Source: Hypomesus transpacificus
Taxonomy: Eukaryota > Chordata > Actinopteri > Osmeriformes > Osmeridae
NCBI RefSeq assembly: GCF_021917145.1
Contig: NC_061075.1
Location: 486,215-550,214, forward strand
Direction of reading: 5' to 3'
Length of the DNA: 64,000 bases
The notes under the pieces are model-generated. The model saw nothing but the letters and a program-made list of their open reading frames with translations, did no database searches and was not told the origin of the DNA. The position numbers were made by a program, and so were the translations under genes. Below are positions 35,710 through 63,524 of this stretch, piece by piece; position 1 is the stretch's first letter; every line of letters starts with the position of its first letter.

Positions 35710-38700
35710 GTGGGGAACACAGTCCTGATTGTGTTTGTCAGTTACCTGGGCAGCCGTCTGCACCGGCCCCGCCTCATCGGGCTGGGTGGGCTGCTGATGT
35801 CCATCAGTGCCCTCCTCCTCGCCCTACCTCACTTCCTGTCCCAGCCCTACCAGTACGACTCTGTCTTCCACAGTAAGATCTCTTCTGGCTCCGCCCCTCT
35901 CCTCGGCTCAGTGTCCCAGACATAGATTAAGTCCTAGACTCATACTACTTTTTTCTATGGAGATTTCCGTTGAATCCAGTTAATAACTTCTTCACTGGAG
36001 GACATGGTGTTTGTTTTAAACAAATGATGTGTGTGTGTGTGTGCCTGTGTGTGTGTGTGCCTGTGTGTGTGTCTCAGTGAAGGGGAACACCAGCGGTCGT
36101 CCTGACATGTGTCGTGTCCAGCTGAACTCCAGCCGTGCGGAGGCGTGTGGGCGGGAGGAGGGCCAGCGTCTGGGGGGGGACAGCCTGTGGCTGCTCATGG
36201 CCAGCGCCCAGCTGCTGTTTGGGGTGGGCTCCGTCCCTATCCAGCCCTACGGCATCTCCTACGTTGACGACTTCGCCGGCGCTGGAAACTCCCCTCTCTA
36301 CATAGGTACGCCCTGCAGTAACATCTTACTGTAACTCTCTACATAGGTACGCCCTGCAGTAACATCTTACTGTAACTCTCTACATAGGTACGCCCTGCAG
36401 TAACATCTTACTGTAACTCTCTACATAGGTACGCCCTGCAGTAACATCTTACTGGAACCCTGCAGCCTGTAATCTATTGTGGTTGCAGTTATAGCTCGGT
36501 GACTCTCTGTTCCTCTCCTCTCTCCAGCCATCCTGTTTTCTATATCAGTGTTTGGTCCAGCGTTTGGCTATCTTCTGGGGTCCATCATGCTGGGGATCTA
36601 TGTGGACGTGGACAGAGCCAGCTCAGGTGTGTGTGTTTGTGTGTGTGTGTGTGTGGGGGGGGGGGGGCAGGGGTTAACAATGGTTTGAGGATGGAAAAGC
36701 GTGGTGTGGAACTGTCCTCTAATGCTAAATGATAAACTGAATGATGTCCCCCCAGTGGCCTCCCAGGAGCTGAGCCCGTCGGACCCCCGCTGGGTGGGGG
36801 CCTGGTGGATGGGGCTGCTGGTGTCCTCTGCCTGCCTGGCCCTGGCCTCACTGCCATACTTCTTCTTCCCCCGCAGCCTGTCTGTGGTGTCCCAGGTACG
36901 TCCCCCCCTCACATCGTCCCCCCTCACTCCCTCCCCCTCACCCAGCCCCTAGCAGGCTGGTACAGACCCGGCATGGGGAAACCCTCCCATCCTACCTGCC
37001 ATCAACTCTGCTTGTTTAAGATCCATCAGCCTTGTTTAAAGAGTGGAAGTGTTCCAGGCAGAGATCAGATAAAACATACAGCTCAGGAAGATTAACCCGG
37101 TCTGTCTTTGGAGGAACTGGGTGGGGATTCTGGGTAATCTGGCTGCTCCCAGAAGATGAAGCCTGGCAAAAGACCACAGGAATAATGACATCTAAACAAA
37201 GCTTCTTGCTTTTTGCCCATCTATGCGCGTTCTTCCAAACATCAGAGGTCAGATGATGCTTCAACTGTGATGTTTCCCTCTCTAGGAGACAGGAGCAGAA
37301 ACCAACATCCTGAATGAAGACTCCAAAAAGCATGAGATCTCCTTGCTTGATTTCCTCAAGAGTAAGTTCTCTTCCTCCAGGCTGGCTGGCCCGCACCTCT
37401 AACACACTCCGACTAATTTATAAATAATCTGGAGAACCGTGATTAGCCTCCGTGAGAATTTCCATGACTCTGTTGAGTTATAGCTGTCCTCGTTGTAACC
37501 TCTGGCTATTGTTTTGAGAGGAGTTTATAGTTCTAGAGGTTTACACTGTATTGTTGAATAGAGTTTTCATAACAGACCTGCAAACATATACTTTCTAAAA
37601 CACTGTAGCTATTAAAAGATGTGTGTCTCTGTGTGTCTCTGTGTGTGTGTGTGTCTCTGTGTGTGTGTGTGTCTCTGTGTGTGTGTGTCTCTGTGTGTGT
37701 GTGTCTCTGTGTGTGTGTGTGTCTCTGTGTGTGTGTGTGTCTCTGTGTGTGTGTGTCTCTGTGTGTGTGTGTGTCTCTGTGTGTGTGTGTGTGTGTGTCC
37801 TCAGTGTTCCCCCGGCTGTTTGTGCGTCTGCTGCTGAGCCCTCTGTTCCTGCTGCTGGTTCTGGCTCAGTGCTGCTTCTCCTCTGTAATGGCCGGCCTCG
37901 CCACCTTCCTCAACAAGTTCCTGGAGCGTCAGTACAGCGCCTCAGCCGCCTACAGCAGCCTGCTCATCGGTCAGGAACTCTCCCTCCTTCACACTTTAAC
38001 CAGACAGACAGGAAGCACAGCGGGGTCCCGGATCAGGACAGTGTAGTGGTGGTAACAGTGTTTCTATGGTGATTTCACAGGCGCTCTATGCTGACAAACG
38101 GAGAGAGAGAGCTGTCGGTTTAGATTGAAGTTCCTAAACTGTGGAGAGAGAGACAGAGAGACTAATAATGTATTTAGCAGACTCTTTCATCCAAACAGAA
38201 CCAGTAAAGGGGGATTTGAACCTCTCAAACTGGAGTCAAGCATTCTGACCACTTAGCTATACCCTCCCCAGAATAGATAGGGTTAGTTTACTGTGACTCC
38301 CCTTTGTTCTCGACAAGTTAAATTCTGTTTCTTTAAATTCTCCATCATCCCTCCCTCCCTCTCCAGGTGCCGTCAATCTACCGTCTGTTGCCGTGGGGAT
38401 GCTTTTGGGCGGGGTGATCATGAAGAGGGTGGGCCTGTCCCTGAAGGTCATCCCTCGCTTCTCCGTGGTGATGCTCTCTCTCTCGGTGCTCCTCTGCATC
38501 CCTCTCTTCTTCATGGGCTGCCAGACGCAGAGGGTGGCCTCTGTCAACTACCAGCCAGGACGTCCAGGGTCAGTCTGGGGAGCGGGCGCTGATACAAAGA
38601 TAACTCAAAAACAATCTTGTCTAGAAAAGCAAAGTGTCATTTCTTAGTGACTGTCCCTCCTGCCCAGTAACAGGATATGTTTTAAATGGAACTACGTTAC

Positions 38701-39509
38701 ATCATATTTTCTAAAAAATCTTATCAACGCTTTTATCCAAAGTGAAAAAAGTAAGAATCCATATTGATGTTTTGGTAGTTCGATAAATTCTTAGAGTAGT
38801 GATTCTGTGAAACGATCCATCTATCCTCATAAACCCTGATTGAATCCAGGGTCACACTGTTCCAGAGATAACACTTTTTGACAAAAAAACTGAACTAACA
38901 TGAAGCTCTTGGCAGCCCTGTAGCCAGAGGAGGTATTGAACTTGGCATTGGATTGGAAAAGCTTGATTAACTTCCTAGCAGAAAGGTTATCTGCATTCTG
39001 TCAATGTTCTCAGACAGTCATGACCTTTGACCTGTTGACCTCCCAGAGAAGATGGTGACAACAGAGAGCCAATCATAGATAAGCTGACGTTGATCCCTGT
39101 CTGGATATCCCAGCCCTTCTTAAGGTCGTTAGAATGGTGAAAGTGGGGGCTCAGTATTTCATAGTAGATACCGCAGGGCTTTAGCTGGCCTGGTGCCTTT
39201 GGCAAACACCACGTTCTAGGATGTAGTTACTACGTGCGTAAACACAGACTGCACAAACACGAGGCTCGGACTTTAACCTCTCCTTCTTCTGGTCTGTTTG
39301 TTTTCTCTCTCTTTGCTCTCTCTCTATCTCTATCTCTCTGCTCTCTATCTCTATCTCTCTATCTCTCTCTGTTCTCTATCTCTCTCTTCACTCTATCTCT
39401 ATCTCTCTGCTCTCTATCTCTATCTCTCTATCTCTCTCTGTTCTCTATCTCTCTCTGCTCTCTATCTCTCTATCTCTATCTCTCTGCTCTCTGTCTCTCT
39501 GCTCTCTCT

Positions 39510-39581
<72 letters not shown>

Positions 39582-41772
39582 GCTATCTCTTTCTAGATAT
39601 TCTGAATTCCACTGAGAGAGATCACTCTCTCACTGAGTTGTCTCCCTGTCCCAGGTGGCTGGCTGGGTGTAGCTCAAACTGCTCCTGCCAGACCAGCGTG
39701 TTCAACCCAGTGTGTGGTACTGATGGCGTAGAGTACATCTCCCCCTGCCAGGCTGGCTGCTCCAACTTCACCATGGACCCTAGAAACCGCTACAGGGTTC
39801 AGGTGAGGCTCTGACCTGTGCTCCAACACACAGGTTTACCTTAAGGACACACAGCAGACAGATCCAGGGAGGAGAGCGCAGGGAGGACATGACCTCCGTG
39901 GGATTAGGAGCTAAAAACAGTCAAACATATTGTTTACTATCTGTCAAGATAGTTTAGTTTTAATCTGTATTTGGTGGCTTTTTTCATTTCTTGGCAAAAA
40001 AAGAAAAGAAAATAGTTTTAAGATATTTTCGAAAAAAGGTTTCAAAGGTTTGAAAAAAAAAGTTTTTAAAAAAAGTTCAATTTTTTTCTAAAGTCTGCGG
40101 ATCAGAAGAAACACTCATCACGAGTAAATCCCAGGAGCAGATCTCTTCAGAGATCTCCCAGTGTGTAAACTTGATTGGTCAGGTTACAGCCCTCTGACAC
40201 GGTGCAGGGCCAGGGAACTGCTCAACACGCCTGTTTACCAGGAAACAGTGGGAGTCTAATCAATGTCTCATTAGCTTTGGACGATAGCGGGGGGGGGGGG
40301 TAATCATTGAAAGGTTCCAGAGAGGTGGGGGGAACCACAAGCAGACAGCCAAGAGAGGAGCGGGTTCTGGATCATCACATGTGACACCTTGGTTGTTATT
40401 GTTACTTAATAAACCTGCTCAATATTACGACCCGACAGTTCCAGAGTTAGCTGGAGAGACAAGCAGTTCTCCCAAGTAAACAACCATTATTTGTAACTGT
40501 GTATACGAGTCCATCATAATTAAGAGATGAACGTGGGAGGAGTGTTGCTGACCTGTAATCTTCTCTGTGTGTATCCACAGCTGTACTCCAACTGCAGGTG
40601 TTTAGCTGGAGTCCCAGGGGAGGCCCGGCCAGGACCCTGCACCAACCAGTGTCCTCACTTCCTACTTCCTGTCATGGTGATCATCTCTCTGGCAGCGCTG
40701 GTGGCCAGCCTGTCTCACAACCCCATCTACATGATGGTTCTCAGGTAGACAGCTGCGTGTCTTACAACCCATCTACATGATGGTGCTCAGGTAGACAGCT
40801 GCCTGTCTCACAACCCATCTACATGATGGAGCTCAGGTAGACAGCTGCCTGTCTCACAACCCATCTACATGATGGTGCTCATGGAAGTTTGTTGTTGTTT
40901 CAGGACTGTTCCCCAGGAAGACAAATCCTTTGCCATCGGGGTCCAGTTCCTGCTGATGAGGATGCTGGGTAAGAGGGTTAGAGACTGCATCATAACACGA
41001 GATGAAGTGGGATAGGGTTAGGGTTAGGGTTAGAGACTGCATCATAACACGAGATGGGGTGGGATAGGGTTAGGGTTAGAAACTGCATCATAACACAAGT
41101 TGGAGTGTGATACTATGCAGGAAAAGAACGTGTTCATTTAGCAGATGGTCTCATCCAAAGTGACACAGGGGGATTTGAACTTATGAGCTCTTGATCTGTA
41201 GTCAAACGCTCTAACCGAGCTGTGGCGGTGGAAGGTAGAGGTGGTGGAGTGTGCTGCCTCGGGTCTTTGTTGAGCAGCATCACTGAGCTACTCCGTCTCT
41301 CTGATGTAAATAAGTGTAGGAGCGCCCCCTAGTGGCGTCAACTGAAATGATCTATTTTATTCTCACTGACGATCTCTCTCACTCTTTTATCTCTCTCTCT
41401 CTCCCGCCCCCAGCCTGGTTGCCAGCCCCAGCCCTGTTCGGCATGACCATCGACTCCTCCTGCATCTGGTGGAAGCGTGTCTGCGGCAACAAGCTTGGAT
41501 GCGGTTACTACGACAACAATCTCTTGAGAAACAGGTGTGTGGAGGATGCTGCCCCTGAACTGTGATGTGTCAGTGATGTCAGCAGACTGATGATGTGGAC
41601 CGGGTGTTGATGTGTGGATGTGTGCTCCTGACCTGGATGCTGTTCCTGCAGGTATCTGGGGCTGCAGGTGGGCTTCAAGCTGATAGGGATTCTGCTGCTG
41701 TGTGTGGTGGGCTGGAAGGTGCCCCGGAGCAGTGAGTACAGCCTGGAGAAGAGACCTGACACCCTGCTGTGA
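35710..41772 (+). CDS. slco2a1: Solute carrier organic anion transporter 2A1 (prostaglandin transporter), 5' end missing
   Basis: This family takes up prostaglandins across the plasma membrane. Exons: 35710-35872, 36078-36305, 36528-36626, 36756-36895, 37286-37361, 37805-37969, 38367-38568, 39655-39802, 40581-40744, 40904-40968, 41414-41534 and 41652-41772. They sum to exactly 564 codons including TGA, giving 563 residues. Visible features are the conserved [14 protein letters not shown], the OATP signature [11 protein letters not shown], and several hydrophobic membrane segments. A Kazal-like Cys-rich extracellular loop ([12 protein letters not shown]...[14 protein letters not shown], about residues 358-407) follows. 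The C-terminal part carries [17 protein letters not shown] and [18 protein letters not shown]. The match to human SLCO2A1 is closer than to SLCO2B1. Compared with 643 human residues, about 80 N-terminal residues are missing, presumably in the gap. Two of its donors are copied in minisatellites. Confidence 0.93.
36294..36453 (+). repeat. 41-bp minisatellite copying an slco2a1 exon end and donor, four copies
   Basis: The unit joins the last 12 exon bases (CTCTCTACATAG) to the donor GTACGCCCTGCAG and 'taacatcttactgta'. It recurs with an exact 41-base period, giving donors at 36306, 36347, 36388 and 36429. The period is not a multiple of three, so use of a later donor would usually shift the frame. 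Confidence 0.95.
37618..37799 (+). repeat. (TG)n(TCTCTG) microsatellite
   Basis: About 180 bases of alternating GTGTGTGT and TCTCTG lie directly before the acceptor of the slco2a1 exon at 37805. Translations as Cys-Val repeats are not genes. Confidence 0.95.
38171..38270 (-). mobile_element. tRNA-derived SINE in slco2a1 intron
   Basis: On the minus strand the order is 'tagctaagtggtcagaatgc' (box A region), TTGACTCCAGTTTGAG, GGTTCAAATCC (box B, 38212-38222) and a tail 'tggatgaaagagtctgctaa'. It is the same family as the copies at 4748 and 41132. Confidence 0.75.
39300..39597 (+). repeat. CT-rich (CTCTATCTCTCTG) microsatellite
   Basis: Nearly 300 bases of CTCT, CTAT and CTCTG units lie shortly before the acceptor at 39654. 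The Ser-Leu open frames here are compositional. Confidence 0.95.
40708..40885 (+). repeat. 46-bp minisatellite copying an slco2a1 exon end and donor
   Basis: The unit holds about 36 bases of the end of exon 40581-40744 ('cccatctacatgatggtt', then CTCAG), the donor GTAGACAGCTG, and then exon-like CTGTCTCACAA again. The period is 46. Intact donors stand at 40745, 40791 and 40837. The fourth copy reads CTCATGG and has lost its donor. Confidence 0.93.
40972..41100 (+). repeat. Tandem repeat containing short TTAGGG runs
   Basis: Three copies of a unit holding GGTTAGAGACTGCATCATAA and 'cacgagatgaagtgggat' begin four bases after the donor of exon 40904-40968. Copies are joined by GGGTTAGGGTTAGGGTTA-like words, the vertebrate telomere hexamer in two to four copies. 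Confidence 0.85.
41132..41226 (-). mobile_element. tRNA-derived SINE in slco2a1 intron
   Basis: On the minus strand it shows 'agctcggttagagcgtttga' (box A region), CTACAGATCAAGAGCTC, AGTTCAAATCC (box B) and the tail 'ctttggatgagaccatctgc' then TAAATGAA. This is the best preserved copy of the family in the window. Confidence 0.8.
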
Positions 41773-41789
41773 CCTGGGACACACAAACT

Positions 41790-41992
41790 ACACACACACA
41801 CACATACACACACACACTATACACACACACGCACACACACACACACACTATACACACACACTATATATATATATATACATACAGACACACACACACACAT
41901 ACACACACACACTATACACACACACGCACACACACACACACTATACACACACACTATATATATATATATACATACAGACACACACACACACC
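41790..41992 (+). repeat. Duplicated (CA)n-(TA)n-(CA)n block
   Basis: Two near-identical blocks of roughly 100 bases each run CA repeats, ACACTATATATATATATACATACAG-type sequence, then CA repeats. The second copy begins around 41897. Confidence 0.9.
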
Positions 41993-42075
41993 TCCCTGGA
42001 CAGAGATTGACACTTCAGACCTCTGTTTGAGTCGTTTGATGAGGAGAAATGAGAAATGTCTGGACCCTGGCTGGG

Positions 42076-42240
42076 GCCCCGGGGGGGGGGGCCTGGGGGG
42101 GGCCCGGGGGGGGGGGGCCCGGGGGGGGGGGGGCCCGGGGGGCCCGGGGGGGGCCCGGGGGGCCTGGGGGGGGGGGCCTGGGGGGGGGGGCCCGGGGGGG
42201 GGGGGGGCCCGGGGGGGGCCCGGGGGGCCTGGGGGGGGCA
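42076..42240 (+). repeat. G-run array (GGGCCC/GGGGGG), strong quadruplex potential
   Basis: About 165 bases consist almost only of runs of 4 to 13 G separated by CC, CCC or CCT. The strand bias is extreme, with G on the plus strand, which is also the slco2a1 transcript strand. Such sequence is error-prone in sequencing, so run lengths may be wrong. Confidence 0.95.
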
Positions 42241-42437
42241 GACCTCCTCCACGACACCTCCATCCCCCTCCACTAGACTCCTGGAGCTCTCCCACCACAG
42301 GGAGGAGGAGTAAACACAGTTCTGCTGCAACAGAAAAACACATTTTCCATGAAAAAAACAAAACACCAACTTGAGATCTGGACATCTGCCTCTGTCACCT
42401 GTTGAGTAGTGAGGTCTTGAAAGCTTCTAGTTCAGCT

Positions 42438-42730
42438 CCTGGACCCCCTGGTGTCTGGAGGACCTGGACCCCCTGGTGTCTGGAGGACCTCGACCCCCTG
42501 CTGAGAGGGGGTGGTGGACCCCCTGGTGTCTGGAGGGCCTGGACCCCCTGGTGTCTGGAGGACCTGGACCCCCTGGTGAGAGGGGTTGGTGGACCCCCTG
42601 GTGTCTGGAGGACCTGGACCCCTGGTGTCTGGAGGGCCTGGACCCCCTGGTGTCTGGAGGACCTGGACCCCCTGGTGTCTGGAGGACCTGGACCCCCTGG
42701 TGCGAGGGGGTGGTGGACCCCCTGGTAGAG
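42438..42730 (+). repeat. CTGGTGTCTGGAGGACCTGG minisatellite
   Basis: About ten copies of a 26-bp unit, GACCCCCTGGTGTCTGGAG plus GACCTG, are interrupted by three variants containing 'tgagagggggtggtg' or 'tgcgagggggtggtg'. Open frames on both strands here result from the repeat. Confidence 0.9.
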
Positions 42731-43176
42731 GGTTTGGGGGGGCTCTGGTGTCTGGAGGTGTTTAGTTGGTGGATCCAGGAAGTCCAGCCTCCATCCAGCA
42801 TGGTGATGGTCCATTCAGGGTTAGTTGCATGAAGCAACATGCTGTTGTGAAACCTAGCTTAATATTTAAGTATATTGTTAGTGTTTGTCTCAAATACAGA
42901 GGCATTAAGTGACCATGAAATGTGCTGAATTCTTGTTTGATATAATTGACTTACACTGTGGTAACCATGTAATCACATAATCGATATGACTTAATTACAC
43001 TGTATACATGTACTATATAAGTTAAAATATGAACTACACTGTTTTAAAGTTCAAGCCATATATCCAGCAATGAAAGTGTAACTTTTGTAAATAAAATGTT
43101 GTAACAAAGTGCCATATAGGTACTAAATATCCTGCCCTCTCTGAATTGTGGTTTTGTGTCTGTTTTTTTTGGTAGG

Positions 43177-43177
<1 letters not shown>

Positions 43178-43220
<43 letters not shown>

Positions 43221-43303
43221 CGTGCGTGCGTGTGTGCGTGCGTGCGCGCGCGCGTGCGTGTGTGTGCGTGCGTGTGTGTGTGTGTGTGTGTGTGTGCGTG
43301 TCA
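43178..43303 (+). repeat. (TG)n/(CG-TG) microsatellite
   Basis: About 120 bases of TG with interspersed TGCG and GCGCGC lie between the slco2a1 polyadenylation signal and the rab6 promoter. Such sequence can adopt Z-DNA. A second block, (TG)n followed by (GA)n, lies at 43462-43550. Confidence 0.95.
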
Positions 43304-43464
43304 GGGGCGTAGCCAGAATCATATTTTTGGGTAGGCCTAGAAAAATATGGATAGGCATGTTTTCATTTTTTTTTTTACTATACTTTGCTAATTTGTGCAA
43401 TGTTCTGAGATATTTTCGTTTTTGGGTAGGCCTGTGTCTACCCAGACCTACCCACGCCTCTGGT

Positions 43465-43553
<89 letters not shown>

Positions 43554-43599
43554 GGGCGGTCTGCATTAAAGTAATTTGCATTTCCACAAGTATTGTATT

Positions 43600-61063
<17,464 letters not shown>

Positions 61064-61171
61064 GTGGGTGGCTTTTCTGTTTGTTGACGATGTATGTTAT
61101 GTGTCTGTCACACATATATCAACATCACAATAATCTAACAGCACTGCAGACTCTGACCCTCCCCCTCCCCA

Positions 61172-61208
<37 letters not shown>

Positions 61209-63337
61209 ACAGACACTCATACACACACAGACATACACACACTCCAGGGTGAAACAAACAGCTTGGGGTTTGTCCTTGACTCAAATGAACATGGGAGTCT
61301 CTGACACACATCTGGGTTAGGGGACAATATGAAGTCTGTATTGCAGGCTGCTTGCATAGCAGGCTGCTTTCCACTGTGTGTGTGTGTGTGTGTACACGTG
61401 TGTGTGTGTATCAGACTTCCTGAGACTTCTTAATGGCTTGTTTATACAGTTGGTTCACTGTAAGTGTTATACAGTGAATGTTGGTTCATATTTAATTACG
61501 TCAGTATAACAATACCCTGTACTACTAAATTACTTTACAGGGATTACACAAACCCCTCCACACCCACACACTCAGAGAGCTTCAGCCCAAATCATCCCTT
61601 TGCTTTAGAAATGTTAATTAATCTGAGTAAAGGAATAAGGGATTCATTCTCAGTCTAGACCTCCTCTCTGCCACGGCCAAGCCGGCCAGCCAGAACTACC
61701 TCTTCAGACCTCTCCTGACTGGAGGACGTGTTTGGAGGACGTGTTTGGAGGACGTGTTGTGAGGACGTGTTGTGAGGACGTGTTTGGAGGACGTGTTTGA
61801 AGGACGTGTTTGGAGGACGTGTTGTGAGGACGTGTTTGCAGATGTGGAACGTTTGTGTGTTTGGTCCAGGTTCTCCTGTCAGGAGAACCCCATCTTCCTG
61901 GTGACTGTCTGGAGAGAAGCAGCTGGTTCTCTTTCTTCTTCTGCTCTCCTGGAGGAAGGAGGGTCTATGTGCCGTCCCCCAGAGCCTGAAGACTGCTGCA
62001 CGGTCATGAGATTTGGATGGTGTATAGTGAGAGGATTAAACGCTTTCTCGTAGCTCAGTGTCGCTGTGCTTTCACAATGAGGTGAATATCCTCTTCCCTC
62101 CCCGCGTTCAGCTGAGATGAATGAGGACGGATTCGCATCACTGTTCAACTCTGTGGTTCTCTTTTTGGTAATCCCTGCGTAGAATCTGCATTATGGTTAG
62201 GACGCTTTTAGACACACAAGCTCTCGCTCTCTTTGAAAACTGCTCACACACACAGTCACACACACTCCCCACCACCCATGAAAATCCTTCTGTACAAGTG
62301 TACAAGAGAACCTCTATATCCTGTAACTATGGGAGACAGCCCCTTCAATCCCCCTGTCCCTCTGGGCTTGACTGTAATAACTCCTGTGAGGAATGTGAGA
62401 TGTGTGTTTTGTGTTTGCAACACGGCCAAGTCCCCTCCCCTCAGTCAGCCTGTGCAGGAACTTTCCTCCCAGCCGGACCACTGCTCTCAGTGATGTTGGC
62501 ACTGCTGCCGTAGTCTAGGCTTTGTAGCCATGGATCAAAGACGCTCAAAGCAGCTCTGTATGTGCCTTGGTGTGTGTGTGTGTGTGTGTGCACCATCTCC
62601 GGTGGCTCGGCTGAATGTTAGGCCTCCCCTGGCTGGCTGTGTGACAGCTAGCTCAGTAACTGAAGGAGGCCTTTTCCAGAACCCCCCAGGACCTTTAAGC
62701 AGTAATTAAGGTTCTGTATCGTTTTTGCACGGCTGGTAGATTGCAGGAACCCTAATACAGCGCAGACAGGCAGACAGGCAGGCAGGCAGGCAGGCAGACA
62801 GGGTGTTGTTTCTGTCAGGCAGGGAAGCCTGGAGACTGAGGGCTCTGGAGACTGAGGGCATCCGCCACACTGAGCTGTCAGTCAGGCCTGGCCACTGAGC
62901 TGAGACGGGGAGGGGGGAGGGAGACGGGGAGGGGAGGGAGACGGGTAGGGGAGGGAGACGGGGAGGGGAGGGGAGGGAGACGGGGAGGGGAGGTGTCTGG
63001 TCTCTCAAGAAAGCATGTTACTGTCCTGTAGATGCTGACCAAAGACGTTGGTTGACATGCTGGTGAGTGGTCAGGGCCCTGCTCCCTGATTAGTCCATTG
63101 ACCCTGCTCCCTGATTGGTCTATTGATTGAGACTGCAAGTGTATATCTTGACTACCAGCCTTGTTGGTGTCCGGGTGTTACGGATATAAACGATGCTCCC
63201 AGGTTCTCTTGTTTTTCACAACTTGATCCTCAAAAGATCGTTACCAAGTCAATCTGGCATTGACCAGACGTTTAACCAAACGTTCATGTATCAACATGTG
63301 GTCACATCAATCACCTGTCCTGCCGCCTCTCTCTCTC

Positions 63338-63394
<57 letters not shown>

Positions 63395-63520
63395 AATATG
63401 TAAATAATATTTAGGAATCTGGGACTGTAGAAAAACATCAAAATTCTGTTCTAATGAAACTTAGCTTGTAAAACATTTCCGTAGAGGACTATGTTCAGTT
63501 CGATACTTTGTTGAACACTC
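61064..63520 (+). other. rab6b: rab6 intron 2, left part
   Basis: No further rab6 exon (expected to begin with ATIGIDFLSKT) occurs in the window. Repeats include (CA)n at 61170-61203 and a GAGGACGTGTTTG array at 61722-61835. CAGG tetramers lie at 62765-62800, GAGACGGGGAGGGGA units at 62903-62998 and (CT)n at 63334-63391. The rest is unique sequence without recognised features. Confidence 0.6.
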
Positions 63521-63524
63521 TCTC

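Larger units (their letters stand above)
41773..43115 (+). other. slco2a1: slco2a1 3' untranslated region
   Basis: The stretch after the stop codon holds a (CA)n/(TA)n block, a G-run block, a GACCCCCTGGTGTCTGGAG array, and then unique AT-rich sequence. AATAAA at 43090-43095 is the most likely polyadenylation signal. No gene is seen inside. Confidence 0.6.

Noticed and set aside
41769..42385. Frames of 140-200 codons with His-Thr and Gly/Pro repeats
   Set aside because: They come from (CA)n, (TA)n and G-run blocks in the slco2a1 3'UTR.
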